16,795 nucleotides of DNA, from the NCBI GenBank assembly GCA_043821485.1, contig JBDRCU010000042.1:1-16795 (forward strand), in the 5' to 3' direction. The stretch comes from JBDRCU01 sp043821485 (GTDB lineage Bacteria > Patescibacteriota > Minisyncoccia > 2-02-FULL-40-12 > IGHO2-01-FULL-4-A). The notes under the pieces were generated by a model that searched no databases, was not told where the DNA came from, and saw only the letters and a program-made list of their open reading frames with translations. Made by a program: the position numbers and the translations under genes. Positions 1 to 8,077 of this stretch are shown piece after piece (the first letter of the stretch is position 1; every line of letters begins with the position of its first letter).

Positions 1-1
1 C

Positions 2-622
2 ACCAATGGCTTTGCATATTTTGGCACAGGAACATCTCCAGGTATAGTCGTTAAAGTCCAGCTCTCTGACTTTACCCGTGCAGGTGCTCTCACTCTGGAG
101 ACCGGGGAGAATAGCCTTAATTCAGCAACCATTGACACCACCAATGGCTTTGCATATTTTGGCACAGGAACATCTCCAGGTATAGTCGTTAAAGTCCAAC
201 TCTCTGACTTTACCCGTGCAGGTGCTCTCACTCTGGAGACAGGGGAGAATGTTGTTCGTTCAGCAACCATTGACACCACTAATGGTTTTGCATATTTCGG
301 TTTAGAAACCGATCCGGGTATAGTCGTTAAAGTCCAGCTTTCTGATTTTACTCGTGTAGGGGCTCTCACCTTTGAGAGCGGAGAGAGTTATGCTAATTCA
401 GCAACCATTGACACCACCAATGGCTTTGCATATTTTGGCACGATAACAATTCCGGGTATAGTCGTTAAAGTCCAGCTCTCTGATTTTACTCGTGTAGGGG
501 CTCTCACCTCTGAGACCGGGGAGAACAATCTCTACTCTGCCTTAATTGACACCACTAATGGTTTTGCATATTTCTCCACGGAAACATATCCAGGCAAAGT
601 GGTCAAAGTCCAGCTCTCTGAT
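2..622 (+). repeat. 138-bp in-frame tandem repeats (46-residue blades)
   Basis: Units begin exactly 138 bp apart at 2, 140, 278, 416 and 554. The fifth decays after about codon 23. Units 1 and 2 are nearly identical: two synonymous changes plus a cluster of changes at codons 38-40 of the unit. The array continues past the left edge of the window. Each unit encodes one probable propeller blade of the surface protein. Confidence 0.95.
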
Positions 623-3600
623 ACTAACCCTACTCCGCGCTTGGGCACGGCCGGCAGTCAAACGCTTACGGTAAATGGCAACCTGACTTTGGGAGATGGC
701 ATTGCTACTGTCACTGTTGATGGTGATAACTTTGATCCAGTCATAGATATAGGGGGTAACCTAGTTATCCAGGCTAGTGCAACCCTCATTTCTTCTGACA
801 CGAGTGCTTTTAATGTTGGTGGTAGCTGGACGAATTCAGGCATTTTTACTCCTCAATCAGGTACAGTTACCCTTAATGGAACCAACCAAGCAGTATTAGG
901 CTCTACTACCTTCTACAATCTAAGAAAGACAGACCCAGACAATGATTCTACAGACCTTACTCTAACCTTTGATAATACAGCTACTCAAACAATAACAAAC
1001 CTCCTTACCCTTACAGGTATAGATACGAATGACAGAGTAAACCTAGTATCAGACTCTCCAGGCACTCAATGGAGTCTAACGGCTAACGGTACATTCTCAA
1101 TAGACTGGGCAGAAGTAACAGACTCAGATGCATCAGGAGGCAGTCAAGTAACACAGACTAATACAGAAGATGGAGGTAACAACCTGAACTGGCTCCTTGG
1201 CATAGACGTATCAGGCACAGTATATACAGATGAAGGCTCTACTAACATAGGGACAGGCAAAACAGTAGCTCTATCAGTAAACGGAGGTACTACAGCAGAT
1301 ACAGACCTATTCACAGGTGAAACAGACTCAAATGGAGACTATACAATAACAGTTACTACAATACCCTCTGCAGGAGATACAATAGCTGTATTCCTTGATG
1401 ATGAAACACAAAACGGTACAACTGTAACAGTATCAGATGGAGAAGCTCTCTCTAACCTAGATATATACCAAGACCATGTAATAACTAGACATGATAATTC
1501 AGGATCATTAACAAACACCCTACTTAATACAGCAGATAATGCAGATACAGACATAGATTATTCAGTAACAGACTCAAACCTTACAGTAGGAGCTACTAAT
1601 GAGGTAGAGCTATACATACCTGCATCACATACCTTCCTACCAGGAGGTACTGTAACAACAGGAGACTCAGATACCCAATCAGACCTAAAGATAGTAGGTA
1701 CTCTTAATATGGCAGGCAATGACTTAACAATAGCAGGTAACTATACAAACTCAGGTACATATACATCAGGAGCTAATACAACAATCTTCAATGGAGCAGG
1801 CAATCAAACATTAATAACAGGAGGTACAGGAGATACACAAGATTTCAATAACATCACAGTAAACAAAGCCTCAGGCTCTCTAACAACATCTACCAATGCA
1901 GTAGATATTGATGGTACCCTTACAGTATCCTCTGGTACTCTAACAATAGATAAGAATACAACAGTAACAGGTAATATTACTAATGCAGGAACAATAACAG
2001 AGAATGATGGATACATAATCAAAGTAGCAGTAAGTACAGCATTAGATAAAGCTTTCTACTCTGAAGGAGTAGACACAACCTTAGACGTAACAGTCATAGA
2101 TCAAGATGAAAACCTTGATGGTACATCTCCAGATACTACAACAGTAACTATTACATACAATGCAGACTCAGAAACAGTAACACTTACTGAAACAGGTAAT
2201 GCTACTGGAGTATTCACAGGAAGCCTATCCATAGAAAGAGGTGATACACCTACATCAGATGACTCAATACTTGAGATATCTGCCAATGGTACAATAACAG
2301 CCTCATACACAGACTCTGAAGATTCTACAGATAACAATACATCAGATACAGCCCCTTATTCGACAAGAGGGGTAGGTAGTGGGGGAGGATCAGGAGGGGG
2401 AATCTTTCCAAGTACACCTCAGGCTACATCGACACCCTTACCTCAGGTTACACCTACACAAACTCCTACTTCTACAAGTACACCGACAGTAACCCCTACA
2501 CCCACATCTTCCACTCCGGATTCAAACCCCCCTCTCCCCCTCATTCCTGAGACAATAGAAACAGCAAAGGATATTCTAGAAACAGTAGGAGAAACAATAG
2601 AAGATGTAGTATTCAAAGACTTCCCTTCTGACCTTCTTAATCTAACAAAGAACTTCTCTGAACTAAGAGATACACTCACAGAGATAGGTATAACTACATA
2701 TGAAGACATAAAGAGGCTAGCTAAGGCAGATATACACCTACCAAGTTTTGAAGATATTAGTACAATACCTACAGACATAGTATTTGCACGATCAGGAGAT
2801 AAACTGATTAACTACAATACAAGACTGCGTATCACAGAAAAAGGAGAAGTAACTCAGTTAATATATACAATATCAGGCCAAACGCTTAACTTAGCAATTA
2901 AGCCCCAAGGAGAAGTAGATAAAGTAACAGGAAGGATAGTTATCAAAGATATATCACAATCAAAACAACAAGAAACAGTCTTCCTACCAGGTAGTACTAT
3001 CACTGCTAATATCCTTCTATCTAATAACAGCTTCACCCAAAAGAAGGATATCAATATTAAATACATGCTCCAAGAGTTTAAATACACAGATCCTGATAAG
3101 GATGGGATATATACAGCAGTTGTCATTGTCCCATTAGTAGCAGGAGACTTTGAAGTAATAACTACATTCGACTACAAAGATGGTACAAAAGAGGAACTAG
3201 CCTTATTTACACTAGTAGTAGATCCTGAAGGATACATATATACAAAGTCGGGAGATAATGAAGTAAGACTTCCCAATGCTAAAATAGCCATATATTATAG
3301 ACAAGTAGATACGCAAAACTATGTAATATGGCCAGGAGAAGATTATCAACAGATAAACCCTCAGTTTACTGATAATACAGGAGAGTACTCATTCCTTGTA
3401 CCCGAAGGAGAGTATTATCTCAAAGTAGAAATAGATGGATACAAAGAATATGTATCAGAACCCTTTATTGTATACCAAGGACAAGGGATACATGAGAATA
3501 TTGAGATGAAAAAGACTGGGATAGGGTTGAGCGTGGAGGTTGCAATGCTGGGAGTGTTGATATTGCTGGTCTTATACTTTCATCTAGTAAAACGTAAGAA

Positions 3601-3652
3601 GGTAAAATTTCGTTCAGAGTATTCCTCAAGGAAAGGGAGAGAGATGCGTTGA
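2..3652 (+). CDS. Giant C-terminally anchored surface protein, 5' end missing
   Basis: The reading frame is open from base 2 to the TGA at 3650-3652, giving 1216 residues. The true start lies upstream of the window; a GTG at 599 is in frame but sits inside the protein. Residues 1-207 are 46-residue repeats with a TNGFAYFG...PGIVVKVQLSDFTR core, resembling beta-propeller blades. Residues about 215-785 are Thr/Ser/Asn/Gly-rich beta-type sequence with repeated 'GxxTNSGxxT' motifs, typical of extracellular helical or Ig-like modules. Residues about 787-850 form a Gly-rich then Pro/Thr-rich linker. Residues about 1076-1170 resemble a carboxypeptidase-regulatory-like fold (NTGEYSFLVPEGEYYLKVE). A single hydrophobic segment at about 1177-1197 is followed by KRKKVK, so the C terminus should be cytoplasmic and the rest outside. 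Large anchored proteins of this kind are common in CPR genomes. The role is probably cell-surface contact or adhesion, by inference only. Third-position base use changes near base 900. Confidence 0.85.
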   Translation, partial: TNGFAYFGTGTSPGIVVKVQLSDFTRAGALTLETGENSLNSATIDTTNGFAYFGTGTSPGIVVKVQLSDFTRAGALTLETGENVVRSATIDTTNGFAYFGLETDPGIVVKVQLSDFTRVGALTFESGESYANSATIDTTNGFAYFGTITIPGIVVKVQLSDFTRVGALTSETGENNLYSALIDTTNGFAYFSTETYPGKVVKVQLSDTNPTPRLGTAGSQTLTVNGNLTLGDGIATVTVDGDNFDPVIDIGGNLVIQASATLISSDTSAFNVGGSWTNSGIFTPQSGTVTLNGTNQAVLGSTTFYNLRKTDPDNDSTDLTLTFDNTATQTITNLLTLTGIDTNDRVNLVSDSPGTQWSLTANGTFSIDWAEVTDSDASGGSQVTQTNTEDGGNNLNWLLGIDVSGTVYTDEGSTNIGTGKTVALSVNGGTTADTDLFTGETDSNGDYTITVTTIPSAGDTIAVFLDDETQNGTTVTVSDGEALSNLDIYQDHVITRHDNSGSLTNTLLNTADNADTDIDYSVTDSNLTVGATNEVELYIPASHTFLPGGTVTTGDSDTQSDLKIVGTLNMAGNDLTIAGNYTNSGTYTSGANTTIFNGAGNQTLITGGTGDTQDFNNITVNKASGSLTTSTNAVDIDGTLTVSSGTLTIDKNTTVTGNITNAGTITENDGYIIKVAVSTALDKAFYSEGVDTTLDVTVIDQDENLDGTSPDTTTVTITYNADSETVTLTETGNATGVFTGSLSIERGDTPTSDDSILEISANGTITASYTDSEDSTDNNTSDTAPYSTRGVGSGGGSGGGIFPSTPQATSTPLPQVTPTQTPTSTSTPTVTPTPTSSTPDSNPPLPLIPETIETAKDILETVGETIEDVVFKDFPSDLLNLTKNFSELRDTLTEIGITTYEDIKRLAKADIHLPSFEDISTIPTDIVFARSGDKLINYNTRLRITEKGEVTQLIYTISGQTLNLAIKPQGEVDKVTGRIVIKDISQSKQQETVFLPGSTITANILLSNNSFTQKKDINIKYMLQEFKYTDPDKDGIYTAVVIVPLVAGDFEVITTFDYKDGTKEELALFTLVVDPEGYIYTKSGDNEVRLPNAKIAIYYRQVDTQNYVIWPGEDYQQINPQFTDNTGEYSFLVPEGEYYLKVEIDGYKEYVSEPFIVYQGQGIHENIEMKKTGIGLSVEVAMLGVLILLVLYFHLVKRKKVKFRSEYSSRKGREMR

Positions 3653-3695
3653 CCAAACCAAGTTTCTAAGAGGCACATCATGCCTATCAAAATTT

Positions 3696-3734
3696 GAAGC
3701 CCGTGAGGCCCAGCCTCTCGGGCTTCACGCTTTT
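3696..3734. terminator. Bidirectional hairpin terminator between surface protein and obg
   Basis: The left arm at 3696-3709 (GAAGCCCGTGAGGC) pairs with 3713-3726 (GCCTCTCGGGCTTC) around a 3-nt loop, with one T-T mismatch. A TTTT run follows at 3731-3734. On the minus strand the hairpin is followed by AAATTTTGA. It lies between two convergent genes and can serve both. Confidence 0.85.
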
Positions 3735-3758
3735 ATGTACCTTATACCCACTTTTATA

Positions 3759-4757
3759 CTAGCTGACTTTGTTCTTAAGTATTTCGGGATCAACTTTTTT
3801 CTCTTTTTTGATTTTGTTGAGGATTCTTTCTACGGCAATAATAGCGTCTAAATCATGGATAGACAGGGGAGAAACATTTTTATTTAACTTCGCAAGTTTT
3901 GCGAGTTTTTGTTTTGTTTCTTTTGCATTGATCATATCTGTTTTTGATAAAAATAGATATTCTTTTTTATTCAAAAGTTCCTTGCTGAATTTGCCAAGTT
4001 CTTTCCTTAGGGTTCGATAATCTGTAACAATGCTTTTTGATTCAGCTGAAACAAGATGAAACAGTACTTGCGTTCTTTGTACATGTTTTAAAAATTTTAA
4101 TCCAAGCCCTTTATTCTCACTCGCTCCTTCTATGATTCCAGGTATATCTGCGATAATAAGTTCGTAGTATGCGCCTAAATGCGGTTCAAGAGTTGTGAAG
4201 GGGTAATTTGCTACTTTGCTATTTGCTCTAGTCAATTCATTGATGAGACTCGACTTCCCAGCATTGGGTAGTCCGACAAGACCAACGTCAGCAATCAATT
4301 TGAGTTCTAATCGTATTTTAAATGTTTCACCCGGGTTGCCGTATTGAAATGTTTTTGGAGAGGTTTTCTTAGCTCCTCTAAAATGAAAATTGCCTTTTCC
4401 TCCGCGTCCGCCTTGGGCTACAAGTTTTCGTTCGCCAATTTTAGTAATTTCTTCTACAGTATTGTTGGTTTGATTGTGGATGACAGTTCCAACTGGAATG
4501 TTAATAATTAGATCCTCGCCAGTTGTACCGTCATGAAGCTGAACTTTTCCGTTTTGGCCATCTTGAGCTTTAAAAACCTTGATATTGCGTAAACGATTTA
4601 AAGCGTTGATATCTGAAATGCCTTCAAGATAGACGTTTCCTCCGCGTCCGCCACTCCCGCCTGTAGGTCCAAGAGACATTTTTGTTTTATTGAATGAGAC
4701 ACGGCCATCACCGCCATTTCCTGAGGTTATTTGAATTGTAGTGTCGTCAATGAGCAT
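3759..4757 (-). CDS. obg: Obg-family ribosome-associated GTPase
   Basis: This is a 332-residue Obg/CgtA GTPase, which acts in large ribosomal subunit maturation. Residues 1-157 form the glycine-rich Obg fold (GNGGDG, GGSGGRGGNV, AQGGRGGKGN). The G domain follows: G1 GLPNAGKS at 162-169, switch I TT at 188-189, and G3 DIPG at 204-207. G4 reads SKTD at 271-274 where NKxD is usual, so Ser replaces the base-contacting Asn. The protein stops soon after the G domain (E. coli ObgE has about 390 residues), so the variable C-terminal domain is absent. The ATG at 4757 begins MLIDDTTIQI, matching the usual Obg N terminus. It is a single gene between two hairpin terminators and lies opposite the surface protein. 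Confidence 0.96.
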   Translation of the reverse strand: MLIDDTTIQITSGNGGDGRVSFNKTKMSLGPTGGSGGRGGNVYLEGISDINALNRLRNIKVFKAQDGQNGKVQLHDGTTGEDLIINIPVGTVIHNQTNNTVEEITKIGERKLVAQGGRGGKGNFHFRGAKKTSPKTFQYGNPGETFKIRLELKLIADVGLVGLPNAGKSSLINELTRANSKVANYPFTTLEPHLGAYYELIIADIPGIIEGASENKGLGLKFLKHVQRTQVLFHLVSAESKSIVTDYRTLRKELGKFSKELLNKKEYLFLSKTDMINAKETKQKLAKLAKLNKNVSPLSIHDLDAIIAVERILNKIKKEKKVDPEILKNKVS

Positions 4758-4801
4758 ATTAGGTTAACAATAACATATAATCTAACTTCGTCTAGGATAA
4801 G

Positions 4802-4849
4802 GAAACATATAAAAAGAGCCAGCGTTTGCCGGCTCTTTTTATATGTTTC
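4802..4849. terminator. Strong hairpin terminator
   Basis: A 19-bp perfect stem pairs 4802-4820 with 4831-4849 around a 10-nt loop. GAGCC/GGCTC lies at the core, and A5/T5 tracts are built into the arms, so it can act on both strands. It ends the zinc-ribbon gene transcribed leftward and separates it from obg. Confidence 0.88.
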
Positions 4850-4871
4850 TATTTTAAGTAGACGATGTTTT

Positions 4872-5408
4872 TTATTTTTTCTTCTTTTTCGTAGTAGTCT
4901 TTTTGGTTGTTTTTTTGCCTATGGCTTTTGCAACCAATTTGCTTACGGCAATAGTGTCAACTTCTTTTTTTAGGGGCTTTGACTGTTCTATTTTTTGAGA
5001 ATATTCAGCCTCGGCAGGAGTCAGGACTTTTAGAATTTTATTAAGCGTTATGTTTATTTGTTCCAACTCTGCTTTGAGATTCGGGGCAGTACCACCAGTG
5101 CCTTGGCTAGATCGTCTATCGTCGAAGCGTGGTCGTGAGTCTCTATCGTTGCTTCCGTATCGTCTATTGCCTCTATCTTGGAAGTCTCGTGACTTGTTAT
5201 TGTCTTTTTTCCCAAAACAATCGCTACAGAAGACTGGTTTGCTGCCTGTTGGTCGGAACGGGACTTCACAATCATTGCCACAATCATTGCAAACCGCCTT
5301 ATGCATCGTAGGACGACCCCCATCTCTTCCGTCGTCTCTTCCGCCTCCATAGCTTCTGCCTCCACCTCTTCTTCCACCGAATTTACCCCTTTTATTAAAG
5401 TCTCCCAT
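4872..5408 (-). CDS. Zinc-ribbon protein with Gly/Arg-rich N terminus and Lys tail
   Basis: The protein has 178 residues from the ATG at 5408. A TTG 24 codons upstream (5480) is in frame, but the extra residues are AT-driven and overlap the promoter, so ATG is preferred. Residues 1-33 are Gly/Arg-rich (RGG-like). Residues 36-66 form a Cys4-type zinc ribbon: C40, C43 and C47, then CEVPFRPTGSKPVFCSDCF with C61 and C64. Residues 70-105 are Arg/Asp-rich and probably disordered. Residues 110-145 could form a short amphipathic helix, and the end is KKTTKKTTTKKKKK. The ribbon type is familiar from small CPR proteins of unknown function. Binding to nucleic acid is an inference from the RGG and Lys-rich ends. 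It is a single gene followed by a hairpin terminator. Confidence 0.82.
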   Translation of the reverse strand: MGDFNKRGKFGGRRGGGRSYGGGRDDGRDGGRPTMHKAVCNDCGNDCEVPFRPTGSKPVFCSDCFGKKDNNKSRDFQDRGNRRYGSNDRDSRPRFDDRRSSQGTGGTAPNLKAELEQINITLNKILKVLTPAEAEYSQKIEQSKPLKKEVDTIAVSKLVAKAIGKKTTKKTTTKKKKK

Positions 5409-5417
5409 ATTATTTTG

Positions 5418-5464
5418 ATTATATTTGATTATATCGATTATATTAGTATGCAAAGATAAGTCTA
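5418..5464 (-). promoter_or_regulatory. Promoter region with three tandem TATAAT boxes
   Basis: Read on the minus strand, perfect TATAAT hexamers lie at 5437-5442, 5428-5433 and 5418-5423. The last is 9 nt from the ATG of the zinc-ribbon gene. A TAGACT-like -35 lies about 16 nt before the first box. The leader would be very short. Confidence 0.55.
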
Positions 5465-5551
5465 TGCTGTTTATCCCCAAATAGCAATGGCTTAGCAGAT
5501 ATTTATTTTAATAGTATTGAGGTACGAATAAACAATTATGTCATGAATCCC

Positions 5552-5579
5552 TTGTTTTTTCGTCTTTTTATGCTAATAT
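5552..5579 (+). promoter_or_regulatory. Promoter of DUF1059-like gene
   Basis: A TTGTTT -35-like element (5552-5557) lies 16 nt before an extended -10, TGC-TAATAT (5571-5579). Only 7 nt separate the -10 from the ATG at 5587, predicting a leaderless or nearly leaderless transcript. Confidence 0.5.
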
Positions 5580-5586
5580 ATAAGGT

Positions 5587-5808
5587 ATGAAAAAGTTTAC
5601 ATGCAGAGAAATGGGAGGCCCTTGCGATGAAGTATTTGAGGGCAGATCCATTGATGAAGTCGGAAATAAAGGCGGGCAACACATTATGACCTCTACAGAT
5701 GAGCTTCATAAGCCCATGAGAGAACAAATGGCTAAATCTAGCCGGGAGGATAAAAATAAATGGTGGGACGAATTTAACGAAACATGGGACAAAAAAGATA
5801 ATTCGTAA
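5587..5808 (+). CDS. Small DUF1059-like protein
   Basis: This is a 73-residue soluble protein. It begins MKKFTCREMGGPCDEVFEGR and continues with a helix-like segment and QHIMTSTDELHKPMREQM. The Cys6/Gly-Gly/Cys13 start, the Glu-Val segment and a later His match the general pattern of DUF1059 proteins, whose function is not established. The acidic and basic C-terminal stretch with WWDEFNETWDKK looks specific to this protein. There is no signal peptide. The TAA stop overlaps an ATG (TAATG) that opens a three-codon ORF directly before secD, so secD may be transcribed with it. Membership of DUF1059 is from memory of the motif and is moderately sure. Confidence 0.75.
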   Translation: MKKFTCREMGGPCDEVFEGRSIDEVGNKGGQHIMTSTDELHKPMREQMAKSSREDKNKWWDEFNETWDKKDNS

Positions 5809-5834
5809 TGCAATCGTAACCTATAATGCAATCG
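5806..5834 (+). repeat. Duplicated TAATGCAATCG with mini-ORF at the secD start
   Basis: TAATGCAATCG occurs at 5806-5816 and again at 5824-5834. The first copy contains the stop of the upstream gene and a complete mini-ORF, ATG CAA TCG TAA (5808-5819). The second copy contains the secD start and its first codons, ATG CAA TCG. Confidence 0.7.
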
Positions 5835-7121
5835 CGCATAGTCGTCATAATTATTTTAATAGTCTCTGTTTTTTTGACGTTTTTTGTATACCCGAAACCG
5901 TTTAATAAAATTTTTGGTTCTTTGCATTCTTTTGAATCTCGCCCATTTTCATTAGGGCTTGATTTGGTTGGAGGGGTTAGGCTTGTTTATTTAGCAGATT
6001 TAAATGAAATAGGAGAGCATCAGACAGCGGATGAAGCCATGGATGCCTTGAGGGGCGACATTGAAGCAAGGGTTAATACTTTTGGAGTTGCAGAACCGGT
6101 TGTACAGGTTGAGGGAGCTGATAGATTGATTGTGGAATTGCCGGGTATTAAGAATCTTGACGAAGCAATTAAGAGGATTGGCGAAACCCCTATATTGGAG
6201 TTCAGAGAAGAAATGTCTGAAGAAGAGATAGCAGTTTTAACAGAAAATCTCGGGCGAGAGCCATTTCTTGAAGAAGTATTTAAAGATACAGGACTTACTG
6301 GTAGGGATTTGGATTACGCTCAACTTGATTTAGATTATGGAGCTAAAGTTCTTTTGAAACTTAATTCAGACGGCGCTGAACTTTTTGCTTATATAACAGA
6401 ACGTAATTTAGATAGGCCTCTTGCTATATTCCTTGATAATAATTTTGTAAGCGCTCCAATAGTGAGAGATGTCATTACAGACGGAGAGGCAGTTATTTCA
6501 GGCAATTATACCATCGAAGAAGCCAAGTCTCTTGCAGAGTATTTGAATCGAGGAGCTTTGCCAGTACCTATAGAGATCATATCGCAACAGACGATAGGTG
6601 CTTCTTTGGGGGCCGATTCATTGCATAAATCATTAAGAGCTGGTTTGTATGGTTTATTAATAGTTGCATTATTCATGATAGTTTTTTATCGTTTGCCGGG
6701 TTTGATGGCAGTTGTAGCTTTATTGATTTATACAGTTTTTGTTTTGACTTTGTATAAACTGATTCCTGTTACCTTAAGTTTGGCTGGCATTGCGGGTTTC
6801 ATTTTGTCTTTGGGCATGGCTGTTGATGCTAATATTTTAATATTTGCAAGGGCTAGAGAAGAACTCAAGGCAGGATTATCCGCTCCTCAGGCTTTTGCAA
6901 AAGGTTTTAATCGCGCATGGTATTCAATCCGCGATAGTCACGTTGCTACTCTTCTTGGTTCAATAATCCTTTATTCATTCACAACTTCGCTTGTCCGGGG
7001 GTTTGCTTTAACTTTGGGCATTGGTGTATTGATGAGTCTGTTGACAGCCGTTGTGATAACCCGTTCACTCTTGGATTTATTTTTGAATACAAAATTAAAA
7101 GATAAGTATTGGCTTTTTTAA
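5826..7121 (+). CDS. secD: Protein translocase subunit SecD
   Basis: SecD (431 residues) is a membrane partner of SecYEG that uses proton motive force to help pull proteins across the membrane. Residues 5-21 form TM1. Motif D1 FSLGLDLVGGVRL is at 41-53, followed by the extracellular P1 domain with RVNTFGVAEP (82-91). Motif D4, LPVPIEIISQQTIGASLG, is at about 245-262. Five further TM segments span about 270-420. The TM4 signature GMAVDANILIF (330-340) carries Asp334, equivalent to the essential proton-path Asp. Family members usually follow this with Glu-Arg; here it is Ala-Arg. The later motif AWYSIRDSHVAT deviates from the common DANxTT form. The protein is shorter than E. coli SecD (615 residues), as in many Gram-positive and CPR bacteria. 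secF follows after 6 nt, so the two form an operon. No clear ribosome binding site precedes the ATG. Confidence 0.96.
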   Translation: MQSRIVVIIILIVSVFLTFFVYPKPFNKIFGSLHSFESRPFSLGLDLVGGVRLVYLADLNEIGEHQTADEAMDALRGDIEARVNTFGVAEPVVQVEGADRLIVELPGIKNLDEAIKRIGETPILEFREEMSEEEIAVLTENLGREPFLEEVFKDTGLTGRDLDYAQLDLDYGAKVLLKLNSDGAELFAYITERNLDRPLAIFLDNNFVSAPIVRDVITDGEAVISGNYTIEEAKSLAEYLNRGALPVPIEIISQQTIGASLGADSLHKSLRAGLYGLLIVALFMIVFYRLPGLMAVVALLIYTVFVLTLYKLIPVTLSLAGIAGFILSLGMAVDANILIFARAREELKAGLSAPQAFAKGFNRAWYSIRDSHVATLLGSIILYSFTTSLVRGFALTLGIGVLMSLLTAVVITRSLLDLFLNTKLKDKYWLF

Positions 7122-7127
7122 ATTTTT

Positions 7128-8027
7128 ATGAAATCAATTTATAAAATAATGTTTTCTGTATCAGTTGCCATGGTTATTGTCTCATTGGTAATTTTAATTT
7201 TGTTTGGATTAAAACTTGGTATTGATTTTCAGGGAGGTTCAATAATTGAAGCTGAATTTGTAAATGAAATATCAGATATAGACATAGAAGAGATAAAGAG
7301 TGTTGTATTGGAATTTCCAGGCATCAGTGATTTATCGATTAATACGGCAGGGGAGAGAGGTATAATTTTGAAAATGGCGAAGATTGATAATGAAACGGCA
7401 AGCGCTCTGGTCAGCGACTTGTCGCAGAAATTCGGAGAACTTAATCTCGATCGTTTTGACTCAATTGAAGCATCTATAGGAAAAGAGCTTAGAGAAAAAA
7501 GTATTATTGCTATAATTGTATTATTAATAGCCATAGTAATTTATATATCTTTAGTTTTTAGAAAAATGAGTTCCGTGCTTTCGCCCTGGAGTATGGGCAT
7601 AGCTGCGATAATAGCTCTTGCGCATGACATAATAATACCAATAGGAATATTTGCTATTTTGAGTAACTTTTTTGGAATTGAAATCGGTTCTATATATGTA
7701 GCCGCTCTTTTGGCGATTTTGGGATATTCGGTTTCGGATACTATCGTTGTTTTTGATAGAACAAGAGAAAATATTTTAAAATCAAGCAAACATGAAGATT
7801 TCGGAGGGATAGTCCATAAAAGCATTCTTCAGACATTGACGCGATCAATAAATACAACTCTAACAACAATATTATCTCTTATTGCTATATTCTTTTTTGG
7901 AGGAGAAAATATAAAATATTTTGCTTTAGCTATTATCATTGGAATAAGTTTAGGGGCTTATTCTTCTATATTCGTAGCATCCCCGTTGCTTGTTTGGTTT
8001 AGAAGAGAAAAAAGGAAAAAAGTTTAA
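7128..8027 (+). CDS. secF: Protein translocase subunit SecF
   Basis: SecF (299 residues) pairs with SecD in the Sec translocon. TM1 is at residues 8-27, followed by GLKLGIDFQGGSIIE (27-41), the family's first conserved motif. The small periplasmic P1 domain is at about 45-120, then TM2-TM6. ALAHDIIIPIG (163-173) and GYSVSDTIVVFDRTREN (199-215) carry Asp167 and Asp204 of the conserved transmembrane core. RSINTTLTT (239-247) is the last signature. The C terminus is basic (RREKRKKV), consistent with a cytoplasmic end. The start has no Shine-Dalgarno sequence but lies in an AAATTTTTATGAA context, also seen at the DoxX-family gene start. The 6-nt gap from secD suggests co-expression. Confidence 0.96.
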   Translation: MKSIYKIMFSVSVAMVIVSLVILILFGLKLGIDFQGGSIIEAEFVNEISDIDIEEIKSVVLEFPGISDLSINTAGERGIILKMAKIDNETASALVSDLSQKFGELNLDRFDSIEASIGKELREKSIIAIIVLLIAIVIYISLVFRKMSSVLSPWSMGIAAIIALAHDIIIPIGIFAILSNFFGIEIGSIYVAALLAILGYSVSDTIVVFDRTRENILKSSKHEDFGGIVHKSILQTLTRSINTTLTTILSLIAIFFFGGENIKYFALAIIIGISLGAYSSIFVASPLLVWFRREKRKKV

Positions 8028-8064
8028 TTTGTCTAACAACATCTACTTTCTCAGATAAATAGTA

Positions 8065-8070
8065 TATACT
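8065..8070 (+). promoter_or_regulatory. -10 box TATACT for the small basic peptide
   Basis: TATACT lies 7 nt before the ATG at 8078, which would place transcription initiation at or next to the start codon. No convincing -35 was found at 16-18 nt spacing. Confidence 0.4.
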
Positions 8071-8077
8071 TACATAT

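Noticed and set aside
2..622. 138-bp repeats as a possible CRISPR array
   Set aside because: The units are contiguous, in frame and encode a regular 46-residue motif; there are no short repeats with unique spacers.
658..3126. Several minus-strand ORFs of 60-111 codons opposite the surface protein
   Set aside because: They are antisense shadows of a long repetitive frame with low-complexity Ser/Val-rich translations, no ribosome binding site and no recognisable domain.
5054..5377. Alternative minus-strand frame of 107 codons and plus-strand frames of 60-100 codons over the zinc-ribbon gene
   Set aside because: They arise from the biased Gly/Arg codons of the real gene. Only the chosen frame carries the Cys4 ribbon and fits the promoter and terminator.
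5409..5480. Upstream TTG start (24 extra codons) for the zinc-ribbon gene
   Set aside because: The extension covers three TATAAT boxes and is AT-driven sequence without domain character, so the ATG at 5408 is preferred.
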